Source: an archaeon (GTDB lineage Archaea > Halobacteriota > Syntropharchaeia > Alkanophagales > Methanospirareceae). From it: DNA of 17,857 nucleotides. The notes below the pieces were generated by a model. The model was not told where the DNA came from. It made no database searches and was given only the letters and a program-made list of their open reading frames with translations. The translations under genes and the position numbers were made by a program. Shown piece after piece: positions 7,440 through 13,619 of this stretch. Where the stretch lies: the NCBI GenBank assembly GCA_030019325.1, contig JASEFB010000036.1, forward strand, positions 1 through 17,857. The letters run 5' to 3'. Positions within the stretch are counted from its first letter, which is position 1. Each line of letters begins with the position of its first letter.

Positions 7440-8528
7440 ATGATGAAAAAGAGTTTGAAACAAAAGAGCATAGCAGTTGGAGTGATATTCATTGTGGCAT
7501 TGTTCATTGGAATGGCACTAATGTCCGCGGTGACCGCAAACAAAGGTGCAGCGAATGGCGTAGACTTTACACCAGATGAGCTACAAGAGCTATATCGCAC
7601 GTACAACATTACCGAAAACGACATAAAATTTGCAGAGGGCGAGTTGCTCTACTACCTGGAAGGGACGATTCTGGATAGCGATATGAGAGTTATAGCATCC
7701 GAGACGGGTGAACCACCAGAAGGGTTAAAAGAAGGAGATTACGATATAGTGATAAGCACAGCAGAGATGTTTGCCATAATAGATGACGCAAGAGAGAGAT
7801 TCATGGATAAATACGGTGTAGATCCAGCAAATCCCAAAGTGGACATTGTAGATGGTGTTCCTCTTCCTAAAGAGGAAGTACAGAGACTCGTTAAAAGCGG
7901 GAAGATTGATTTAGCAGATGCAGAACCCTTAGTAGGAATTCTAGGTGGGCCTTCTGAGGGTCCTCATGCGATTAGCGGAAAGATATATGCACATATTTTC
8001 ATAGCGAAAGACGATAGACATAACCCAACAGAATATGTTACAGCTGATACTAGCGCTGCCTTGTGTCGATTTGAAGATCAGTTCGGTGTTGACATGATCT
8101 GGTACTGGTATTATAACTATTGGGACGCAAGCGATATTAGTCCAGCTGACAGTTGCAGTAAAGCACTTGAGGATCTAGCGGAAGATGAAGGTGGGATAGT
8201 AAATGCAGAAAATGACATAGTTATAGGGTGGTTACATGATATGGATCACAACGGTATGGCATATCCAGATGGAATGTGGGATCTAAATGAAGATGGAGTA
8301 ATAGATTTTGCTCCATACTGTGTTTGTTCAGATACAGCCGCTGGGGTAGATTGGCCACATGACAACATTGTTCAGCACGAGACTTCTCACTTGTTCAATG
8401 CTCCTGACCATGGTTATACAGGTCCTTATTGCGTAATGACTTACATGTATGCAGGGGCAAGTTGGTTCGGTGATGTATGGTGTTCCGATTGCGAAGATAC
8501 TGTTGATGACAATATCTGGGGGTGGTAA
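7440..8528 (+). CDS. Secreted metzincin-like zinc metalloprotease
   Basis: A 362-residue exported protein. An N-terminal signal or anchor helix spans about residues 10-32, with likely cleavage near SAVTA-N. The zinc site is HETSHLFNAPDH at 313-324: H313, E314, H317, and D323 (or H324) as third ligand. The Met-turn CVMTY is at 331-335. This is the metzincin layout, except that Asn320 replaces the usual glycine, and the Asp ligand recalls snapalysin. Two calcium-type loops precede it: DMDHNG near 267 and DLNEDGVID at 281-289. Seven cysteines lie in the mature part, including WCSDC near the end, so disulfides are likely. Residues 40-165 look like a propeptide. Promoter module A drives the gene. 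The SD is 12 nt from this ATG; a three-codon ORF lies between. The substrate is unknown. Confidence 0.8.
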   Translation: MMKKSLKQKSIAVGVIFIVALFIGMALMSAVTANKGAANGVDFTPDELQELYRTYNITENDIKFAEGELLYYLEGTILDSDMRVIASETGEPPEGLKEGDYDIVISTAEMFAIIDDARERFMDKYGVDPANPKVDIVDGVPLPKEEVQRLVKSGKIDLADAEPLVGILGGPSEGPHAISGKIYAHIFIAKDDRHNPTEYVTADTSAALCRFEDQFGVDMIWYWYYNYWDASDISPADSCSKALEDLAEDEGGIVNAENDIVIGWLHDMDHNGMAYPDGMWDLNEDGVIDFAPYCVCSDTAAGVDWPHDNIVQHETSHLFNAPDHGYTGPYCVMTYMYAGASWFGDVWCSDCEDTVDDNIWGW

Positions 8529-8568
8529 CCGACCAAAAAGTAAGATGGACTAAAACCCTAATTTATAC

Positions 8569-8588
8569 TTTTTTCTTTTTTTCTTTTT
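8569..8588 (+). terminator. T-rich archaeal terminator after the zinc protease gene
   Basis: Three T-runs of 6, 7 and 5, separated by single C residues, start about 40 bp after the protease stop codon. Archaeal RNA polymerase terminates at such tracts without needing a hairpin. The tract is 20 bp before the next ATG, so partial readthrough could still feed that gene. Confidence 0.5.
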
Positions 8589-8607
8589 ATGTTGAAATAA
8601 AAAAGAG

Positions 8608-9018
8608 ATGAAAACAAGAAACAAGATATTAATTGGTGTAGGGATTGTAGCATTACTTGTAGTAGGCTTTTATGTTATTTTTTCTTTTTATCTCGTTGGT
8701 ACTCCATTACCTCTTTTCTCCTTAAAGAACGGAGATGTTAGCAATCACGAGGTAGTTATCGAGATATTTGATCTCCATAATAAATCCATATTTAAAGAAA
8801 CACTTGAGTTGGATCCGAAAGAAGAAATATGCTATCCTAGACCATTTTGGCTTAACTTCCTATGGTTGAAGGAGTGTACACTTAAAGTCACCGTGGATAA
8901 TAAGGCCACAAAGACATATAAGACAGACGTATATCCATGGAAACAATTTCACATATCTCTAGCCAAAGATCCTATCTCTGGAGAGATACGCATAGGTATA
9001 GGTGCGATGGTTGTGTAA
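8608..9018 (+). CDS. Membrane-anchored small beta-domain protein, paralogue of the one at 10357
   Basis: A 136-residue protein of unknown function. One N-terminal membrane helix (about residues 7-30, after MKTRNK) is followed by an extracytoplasmic domain predicted to be mostly beta strands. It is a paralogue of the gene at 10357. Both start MKTRNK(I/V)L and both contain H-(E/D)-x-x-(V/I)EIFD-x-x-NK-(S/T)IF followed by a Lys-Val-Thr-x-Asp strand. The pattern resembles a small Ig-like or transthyretin-like fold, but no catalytic motif is visible. The gene follows the zinc protease by 79 bp behind a T-rich terminator. TTTATACT (8562-8569) could be its own TATA box. The ATG at 8608 is preceded by only a weak purine-rich stretch. 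Confidence 0.7.
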   Translation: MKTRNKILIGVGIVALLVVGFYVIFSFYLVGTPLPLFSLKNGDVSNHEVVIEIFDLHNKSIFKETLELDPKEEICYPRPFWLNFLWLKECTLKVTVDNKATKTYKTDVYPWKQFHISLAKDPISGEIRIGIGAMVV

Positions 9019-9033
9019 TTTGATAGTTTTGAC

Positions 9034-9093
9034 GAGAGATTAGCAAAGGATGCTTCTTCGTTGGAAGCATCTGATTTAATGCCTCTCTTTTTT
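9034..9093 (+). ncRNA. Structured RNA candidate upstream of the IS110 transposase (bridge RNA-like)
   Basis: The sequence folds as an outer stem GAGAGATTA (9034-9042) with TAAT-gc-CTCTC (9077-9087), an internal loop of 6 and 5 nt, then a perfect 8-bp stem GATGCTTC/GAAGCATC (9049-9056 with 9064-9071) closed by a 7-nt loop. TTTTTT follows at 9088. IS110 elements carry a bridge RNA in the non-coding end next to the transposase, built from stems with internal guide loops, and this matches in place and shape. A hairpin-plus-T terminator is the alternative reading. The guides have not been matched to target or element ends. Confidence 0.4.
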
Positions 9094-9122
9094 GGTTGTG
9101 AGAAAATGACTACATGAAAAAC

Positions 9123-9149
9123 ACCTCCCAATGAATAGGAGAGGGAGGT
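9123..9149 (+). promoter_or_regulatory. Hairpin hiding the transposase ribosome binding site
   Basis: ACCTCCC (9123-9129) is fully complementary to GGGAGGT (9143-9149), with a 13-nt loop. The second arm is the SD of the transposase, 3 bp before its ATG at 9153. Folding would block translation, especially from long readthrough mRNAs. Confidence 0.6.
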
Positions 9150-9152
9150 AAT

Positions 9153-10187
9153 ATGAATATAGGATTGGATGTACATAAAAAGAATAGCTACTATACGATG
9201 GTGGATGAATTAGGAACAGAGTTGAAGAAAGACAGATTTCCAACGACGTGTGAAGGTCTGGACGAGTTTGCGAGCACTTTACCTGAAGAGGTCAAAGTAG
9301 CGATCGAGGCTTCAACATCGGGTATCTTTGTGTATGAGTATCTGGATGGAAGAGGGATAGAGGTGCATCTGGCACATCCGGCTTTTGTCAAGCCGTTTGC
9401 GAAGAAGCACATGAAGACAGATAAAGTGGATTCCAAGGTGCTAGCGCAATTGCTGAGGATGGATTACCTACCGGAGAGCTATGTTCCGGGGAAAGAGATA
9501 AGGGACCTCAGGGTCATAGTGCGACATAGAGCCAGCCTTGTTCGTTTAAGAACCTCGATAAAGAATCGAGTGCATGCGCTGTTGGCCAGTGAGGGAATCC
9601 AGACTTCGGAGTTCAGTGACCTATTCGGAAGGAAAGGGATGGAATTTCTGAAAGAAGTGAAACTGCAACAGCCGAGGAGGACGGCTTTGGATAATTACCT
9701 GGAAGTGCTGGGAGTTCTAAAAGAGAGGATTAAAGAGGTGGAGAGCATCCTGCAAGAGAAAGCAGAAATAACCGAAGAAGCGAAGTGGTTGATGAGTATA
9801 GTTGGTATAGGATTCCATAATGCATTGCTTATCCTGAGCGAGATAGGAGAAATAGAGAGATTCAGCAAACCGAAGAGTTTCGTCTGCTATGCTGGATTGG
9901 CACCAAAGGTCGAGCAATCCGGGGATTATACAAGGTACGGACACATAAACAAGCATAGCAACGGATTTCTCCGCTGGGCGTTAATTCAGAGTGCTCGGGC
10001 AGCAGTGCGTTCTTCTACGCCAAATCGCTTCCAGAGAATCTATCACAAAATAAAAGCAAGGAGAGGAGAAAAGGTGGCAATCGTTGCAACAGCTCGCCAC
10101 ATGGCGGAATCGGTCTACTGGGTGCTAACAAAGAAGGAATACTATAAGGAAGAAAATAAGGCAATAAGAGCCTCGTCTTTTTCATGA
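9153..10187 (+). CDS. IS110-family transposase (DEDD recombinase)
   Basis: A complete 344-residue IS110 transposase, which moves its element by bridge-RNA-guided recombination. The N-terminal RuvC-like domain starts NIGLDVHKK and supplies the DEDD residues: D6, E52 in VAIEAS, and D90 and D93 in TDKVDSKVLAQLL. A coiled-coil-like middle (about residues 165-210) is followed by the C-terminal Transposase_20 domain: GIGFHNALLILSEIG near 218-232, FVCYAGLAP at 243-251 and EQSGDYTRYGHINKHSNG, with the likely catalytic serine at S256. No frameshift or truncation is seen, so it may be active. Its SD is inside a hairpin. The element sits between two paralogous membrane-protein genes but does not interrupt either. 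IS110 elements usually lack target duplications and long terminal repeats, so I cannot place the ends precisely. Confidence 0.93.
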   Translation: MNIGLDVHKKNSYYTMVDELGTELKKDRFPTTCEGLDEFASTLPEEVKVAIEASTSGIFVYEYLDGRGIEVHLAHPAFVKPFAKKHMKTDKVDSKVLAQLLRMDYLPESYVPGKEIRDLRVIVRHRASLVRLRTSIKNRVHALLASEGIQTSEFSDLFGRKGMEFLKEVKLQQPRRTALDNYLEVLGVLKERIKEVESILQEKAEITEEAKWLMSIVGIGFHNALLILSEIGEIERFSKPKSFVCYAGLAPKVEQSGDYTRYGHINKHSNGFLRWALIQSARAAVRSSTPNRFQRIYHKIKARRGEKVAIVATARHMAESVYWVLTKKEYYKEENKAIRASSFS

Positions 10188-10356
10188 TCCCAAAGAGGAT
10201 CGCCAAAATGAGTGGAGGCAGCCACAGCTCTAACGACGCGTAACCATGTGCCGATAAAGGTGCGAAGAGATGAATGTCGAAGATGTAGGAGGTTAGGTAT
10301 GGATAAATATAAATAAATCAAAAAGTAAGGTGAGTAAGGTGAGGTGTTTTTCAGAG

Positions 10357-10764
10357 ATGAAAACAAGAAATAAAGTGCTTGTTGTAATAGGGATTGTCGC
10401 ATTAATAGCTCTGGTAGGTTTTTACGTCTTTCTCGAAAGCCTTTCACCTGGTGGCGTCTTTGGCTATATAGAACCACTCAGGTTCTCAATATTCAATTGG
10501 GATGAGAATAAGCATGATATAACAGTTGAGATATTTGATTCTACTAACAAAACAATCTTCAGTGAAAATTATTCAATAGAGCCTGGAAGAGCTGTATCTG
10601 CTACTGAGATAACAGAGGAACGAGGGGAATATATGTTTAAAGTCACCTTAGATAATAACATCACAAAGATGCACAAAGCATACGTAGAGGAAGGCAAAGG
10701 TGGCGTTCACATTACGATTAAACCACATTCTCATATCGATATATCAAACGTAGTTGCTGATTAA
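10357..10764 (+). CDS. Membrane-anchored small beta-domain protein, paralogue of the one at 8608
   Basis: A 135-residue protein with one N-terminal membrane helix (about residues 6-27) and an external beta-rich domain. It shares with the 8608 product the MKTRNK start, the helix, and the core H-D-I-T-VEIFD-x-x-NKTIF followed by F-KVTLDNN. The C-terminal third differs and is histidine-containing (HITIKPHSHIDIS). I start at the ATG at 10357 because it matches the paralogue. A GTG 27 bp upstream would add nine residues with no counterpart. An AT-rich TATA-like tract at 10303-10318 lies about 45 bp upstream. The gene follows the IS110 element by about 170 bp. That gap contains the hairpin GATCC/GGATC at 10184-10199, presumably part of the element's right end, and nothing else I recognise. 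Function unknown. Confidence 0.7.
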   Translation: MKTRNKVLVVIGIVALIALVGFYVFLESLSPGGVFGYIEPLRFSIFNWDENKHDITVEIFDSTNKTIFSENYSIEPGRAVSATEITEERGEYMFKVTLDNNITKMHKAYVEEGKGGVHITIKPHSHIDISNVVAD

Positions 10765-10800
10765 AGAGATAAAACATTAGCAATTAACTTGACTTTGTCA

Positions 10801-10945
10801 TAATATCAATTCAACAAAATCCAATTCGTTCGGTAAAAACCGAACATTTTCGATAGTTTTTTCAGGGGTTTGAACAAAATCATCAGTGAACGCAGAGGAG
10901 GGGCGCTTTATAAATACTCAAAAAATTAGGAGGTGATATGAAAAA
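10801..10945 (+). promoter_or_regulatory. Repeated promoter-leader module, copy B (split secreted protein)
   Basis: The palindrome TTCGGT-AAAA-ACCGAA is at 10829-10844, the second TATA-like TTTATAAATA at 10907-10916, and the SD GGAGGTGAT at 10929-10937. The ATG is at 10946, giving the same leader length of about 110 nt as copies A and D. The upstream TATA is weak here (TAATATCA at 10801-10808, 32 bp from the palindrome centre), so this copy may rely more on the inner promoter. A three-codon ORF ATG-AAA-AAA-TGA starts at 10938. Confidence 0.65.
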
Positions 10946-11392
10946 ATGAAAAAGATATTGACGATAGGTATAATAGCGGTACTGGTGTGCAGTGCTGGAT
11001 TGGTTGTAGCCCAAGAAAATCTCGCGAAAAACGAAGGAATAATAGGAGAGGGATATAGCGATAATGAAATTGCAAAAATTCTGGACGAACATAGAATGAT
11101 ACAGGATCCAGAAACAGGACTGTTCAGACCGAAAACGGAAGGCGGGATCCCAGAAGCGGAAATGTCAGGAGAAGAATTTAAAAATTTGTTAGAGGTGGCG
11201 AATCTTAATAATTTCATAGATCAGAAAACTGGAGAGGTAAACTACACAAAACTTGCTAACTTCACAGACCCAGTGACGAAAATAATAAGTAGATTGGAAG
11301 AAAGAGGCTATAATGACAGCGAGATCACAGAAATTTTAGAAAAGCATGGGATGGGATGGGATGGTATCCTGGGACAGGAGCTACATGGATAG
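10946..11392 (+). CDS. Secreted protein, N-terminal part of a frame-split gene
   Basis: A 148-codon frame that encodes the signal peptide and helical N-terminal domain of a larger secreted protein. The signal MKKILTIGIIAVLVCSAGLVVA closely resembles that of the gene at 15280. The mature part has an internal repeat: GYSDNEIAKILDEHRM near residue 32 and GYNDSEITEILEKHGM near 120, predicted helices of unknown role. After the ATGGG repeat at 11346 the frame continues only 11 codons to a stop. Removing one 5-nt unit would join it to the 11356 frame and give a protein of about 388 residues. As written, the product is a truncated secreted protein. Phase variation, a fixed pseudogene mutation and a sequencing error are all possible. 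Confidence 0.7.
   Translation: MKKILTIGIIAVLVCSAGLVVAQENLAKNEGIIGEGYSDNEIAKILDEHRMIQDPETGLFRPKTEGGIPEAEMSGEEFKNLLEVANLNNFIDQKTGEVNYTKLANFTDPVTKIISRLEERGYNDSEITEILEKHGMGWDGILGQELHG
11346..11364 (+). repeat. ATGGG pentanucleotide repeat inside a coding region
   Basis: Three full ATGGG units are followed by ATGG. The repeat lies exactly where the reading frame of the secreted protein breaks. Loss of one unit, or gain of two, restores a single frame through 12117. Tandem units not divisible by three are the usual substrate for slipped-strand phase switching, although three to four units is short for a very active switch. Confidence 0.75.
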
Positions 11393-12117
11393 GCTTAAGT
11401 TCGGAAGATCTGGGATTAAAACACTTACCTCCGCGCTCTGATCCATTTAGCGAAGGTTTAGAACGAGAATATCAATTAGTGGAGACGAGAGGTTTAACGC
11501 AAAAATATCAATTAATGAGGACGACAAATGATGTAATTTATAGAGGTATAGATACCGATATACAATCAGGAAGTTGTGCAGCAGAGGAAGGAGAAACGAC
11601 AGATCATGTGGTTACTACCCATGTAGGTAGAGGGGGCTATTGGGCAGAAGCTGGTATTTATAAAGGTGCAGGTGGATCAACTTTGTGGCTTTTCACATAT
11701 GATAACGACGAAAATTATCTTGGCAGTGATAGTAAATGGGGATGGCATGGCACCACAAGCGCTACAACTTACAATGACATTACAATTCAAGTCATAAGTC
11801 CACGTTATGAGGAACCTGCAACGTATGGCATTTGGATCAATGGGGAATGGGTAAGGCTTCAACATTTACCATACGAGGGAAATGGTGTTGATCAAGCAAA
11901 CGAGATTTGGACAAATACTGGCATCTATACTCCAGATACCATTCCAGCTTATCATAGGGAGCCGCGCTTATATGACATTAACAGCAACATGTTATGGTGG
12001 AATACGTACGTGGGCACTGAGTGGGAGCGTAACTTCTGGCCGCCTTATCCTGTAAAAGAAAGTCATTGGATGGGAACAAATACATGGATATATAAGACAT
12101 GGGTGGAGGCAGAATAA
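11356..12117 (+). CDS. Secreted Trp-rich beta protein, C-terminal part of the frame-split gene
   Basis: An open frame of 253 codons with no signal peptide and no SD of its own. Its first ATG lies inside the ATGGG repeat, so it is best read as the continuation of the 10946 gene. Joined, the sequence runs KHGMGWYPGTGATWIGLSSE. The domain is rich in Trp, Tyr, Gly and Thr, with stretches such as VVTTHVGRGGYWAEAGIY and TYGIWINGEWVRLQHLPY, suggesting an extracellular beta-sandwich, perhaps carbohydrate- or protein-binding. A few features recall lectin-like or neprosin-like folds, but I cannot assign a family. Only a very short cysteine content is seen. The stop codon TAA is directly followed by the ATG of the next gene (12118), so translation of the two could be coupled. 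Confidence 0.65.
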   Translation: MGWYPGTGATWIGLSSEDLGLKHLPPRSDPFSEGLEREYQLVETRGLTQKYQLMRTTNDVIYRGIDTDIQSGSCAAEEGETTDHVVTTHVGRGGYWAEAGIYKGAGGSTLWLFTYDNDENYLGSDSKWGWHGTTSATTYNDITIQVISPRYEEPATYGIWINGEWVRLQHLPYEGNGVDQANEIWTNTGIYTPDTIPAYHREPRLYDINSNMLWWNTYVGTEWERNFWPPYPVKESHWMGTNTWIYKTWVEAE

Positions 12118-12627
12118 ATGAGGGGAGTGAAAAGGATGAAAATTGGTAAAAAGGTTATAATCTCCTTAATCCTCCTTCTTTTTTTCCTGCTTATTATAAG
12201 CGTAGTGTATTATTATAACGAGCAACAAACTTACATGTTAACCCCTCTTCCGTTGTTTGTGCCAACAACATTCCCTCCTGATGTATCTATACCTCAAGGT
12301 GAATACAAAACCATTGTTGTCGGTTTCTCGTATAATGATGTAGTAAGGGAACCAGATGTAGTATTCTTTTACTTAAGCAGTACAATCGGTGAAGTTCCGC
12401 CATTTGTGCATGCAACTTTTGATCCTGATGTGATAACGGTCAGACCTGGGGAGAGATTTTATTCGAATCTAACTTTAAAAATCGATTCAAATGCCACTAT
12501 TGGAAAATATTACCTTTCAGCATCTGTAAAGAGTAGTAGATTTGGAGGGCATGATAGATATGATGGGGTATGGGTTTGTGGTGAGTGTGGGTCATGCTTC
12601 TATTTGAATGTGATAACAGCTTCATGA
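12118..12627 (+). CDS. Membrane-anchored protein with an Ig-like beta domain
   Basis: A 169-residue protein of unknown function. A basic start (RGVKRMKIGKK) is followed by a strong membrane helix at about residues 13-32, then an external beta-rich domain with FDPDVITVRPGERFYSNLTLKID. That pattern is typical of Ig-like or CARDB-type surface domains, in which a Pro-Gly turn precedes a strand. Two cysteines form CGECGSC near the end, a compact cluster that could make disulfides or bind metal. The ATG directly abuts the previous stop codon and has GGTGGAGG upstream. An alternative ATG at 12136, behind GAGGGGAGTG, would shorten the protein by six residues and is almost as likely. It probably forms an operon with the split gene. 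Confidence 0.68.
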   Translation: MRGVKRMKIGKKVIISLILLLFFLLIISVVYYYNEQQTYMLTPLPLFVPTTFPPDVSIPQGEYKTIVVGFSYNDVVREPDVVFFYLSSTIGEVPPFVHATFDPDVITVRPGERFYSNLTLKIDSNATIGKYYLSASVKSSRFGGHDRYDGVWVCGECGSCFYLNVITAS

Positions 12628-12655
12628 GAAATTTCAGAAGAGAAATGCCTCTACA

Positions 12656-12673
12656 CTACGAATTGATTCGTAG
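12656..12673. promoter_or_regulatory. 18-bp palindrome upstream of module C
   Basis: CTACGAAT-TG-ATTCGTAG has perfect 8-bp arms and a 2-bp centre. The centre is too short for a good RNA loop, so a dimeric DNA-binding protein site is the better reading. It ends 12 bp before the TATA element of copy C. A terminator for the preceding gene is the alternative, but no T-run follows. Confidence 0.4.
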
Positions 12674-12685
12674 CTATGGAAAATC

Positions 12686-12813
12686 TTATATGACCCTTCC
12701 TATTTCGTTCGGTAAAAACCGAACGTTTTCGATAGTTTTTTCAGGGGTTTGAACAAAATCATCAGTGAACGTGATGATAGAAGTACCCAAAATAAAAGGA
12801 GGTGAAAACCGAA
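12686..12813 (+). promoter_or_regulatory. Repeated promoter-leader module, copy C (DUF6345-like gene)
   Basis: The TATA element TTATATGA is at 12686-12693 and the palindrome TTCGGT-AAAA-ACCGAA at 12708-12723, centred 26 bp further on. The match to the other copies holds to about 12769 (ATCAGTGAACG) and then breaks: this copy lacks the inner TATA and the three-codon ORF. The SD region GGTGAAAACCGAA (12801-12813) repeats the palindrome's GGTAAAAACCGAA with one change. The ATG is at 12814. Confidence 0.7.
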
Positions 12814-13602
12814 ATGAAGAAAACGATGATGGGTGTGGTACTATGTGTATATGCACTGGTAGTACTAATATCAATAGCGCCAGTATGTGCAGGGAACGAC
12901 GATGGCGAGAATCCACCAGAAGTGGGGGTTGAATGGATCAATGACTACCCGGGCACAGAAGACGACCGATATTACATGGATGACTCGGCAGGTGGACTGT
13001 ATAACAAATTAGGTGATACAGGTTGGAACACGAGATTTAACTATGGCGACAGCTCAGCATGGGAAGAAGACTTTAAAGATGTGTCTAACGGAGGTACAGA
13101 TAATATTTACATTGATGATGTTGATATTGCGATGTTTGCCGGGCATTCAACTGTCAAAGATGGGCATGTAGCATTATATTTCACAACGCTGCATGACGAC
13201 TACTATCTTGAGTGGTTTGACCCAGAATGGGGTGACAGGGATTTAGAATGGATAGGACTTCATTCATGTCAAGTACTTAGAGATGCCGATTTATCCTATT
13301 GGGCGTGTTCTCTCAACGGACTGCATCTACTTTGCGGATTTAAGTCTTACGCGTATGACACATCAACACCAATGGGTCAAAAATGGGCAGACTATATGGT
13401 AGATGATGGATGGTGGGATGTCGCATATACAGTAAAGCAATCGTGGTGGTATGCCGCTGATGTAAGTCAGCCTTCTGGCACGGTAGTTCGTGTTATGGGA
13501 GAAACTCCAGAATGTGGAGACGATTATATCTGGGGACAGGGCTCTGTTTCTTCGGACCCGCCAGTTGACGGAACAAAATACTATTGGACGCATACAGTTT
13601 AG
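12814..13602 (+). CDS. Secreted DUF6345-like protein with a clan CD-type His/Cys dyad
   Basis: A 262-residue exported protein. The signal peptide is residues 1-26, MKKTMMGVVLCVYALVVLIS then IAPVCA. The mature domain has DVDIAMFAGHSTVKDGH (H111) and, about 40 residues later, DLEWIGLHSCQVL (C152), then GLHLLCGFKSYAYD and a WADYMV helix. A buried strand ending in GH(S/G), followed by a second strand ending in (S/A)C, is how caspase, gingipain and CHAT-type peptidases of clan CD present their dyad. I infer a related fold. The overall pattern matches DUF6345 as I remember it, and peptidase activity is not established. I use the ATG at 12814, not the GTG at 12802, because that GTG lies inside the SD GGAGGTG. 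The stop overlaps the SD of the next gene. Confidence 0.72.
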   Translation: MKKTMMGVVLCVYALVVLISIAPVCAGNDDGENPPEVGVEWINDYPGTEDDRYYMDDSAGGLYNKLGDTGWNTRFNYGDSSAWEEDFKDVSNGGTDNIYIDDVDIAMFAGHSTVKDGHVALYFTTLHDDYYLEWFDPEWGDRDLEWIGLHSCQVLRDADLSYWACSLNGLHLLCGFKSYAYDTSTPMGQKWADYMVDDGWWDVAYTVKQSWWYAADVSQPSGTVVRVMGETPECGDDYIWGQGSVSSDPPVDGTKYYWTHTV

Positions 13603-13619
13603 GAGGTGTGTAAGAACAA

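Noticed and set aside
10299..10316. SD-led five-codon ORF (MDKYK) after the IS110 transposase
   Set aside because: Too short to support. The sequence is better explained as the AT-rich promoter region of the next gene.
10330..10356. GTG start for the second paralogous membrane protein
   Set aside because: The extra nine residues have no counterpart in the 8608 paralogue, whose protein starts at MKTRNK.
11342..11392. Programmed ribosomal frameshifting joining the two halves of the split gene
   Set aside because: There is no slippery heptamer or following pseudoknot that I can see, while the pentanucleotide repeat explains the break directly.
12802..12813. GTG start that would lengthen the DUF6345-like protein by four residues
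   Set aside because: The GTG is part of the SD GGAGGTG itself. The ATG at 12814 has normal spacing and starts a proper signal peptide.
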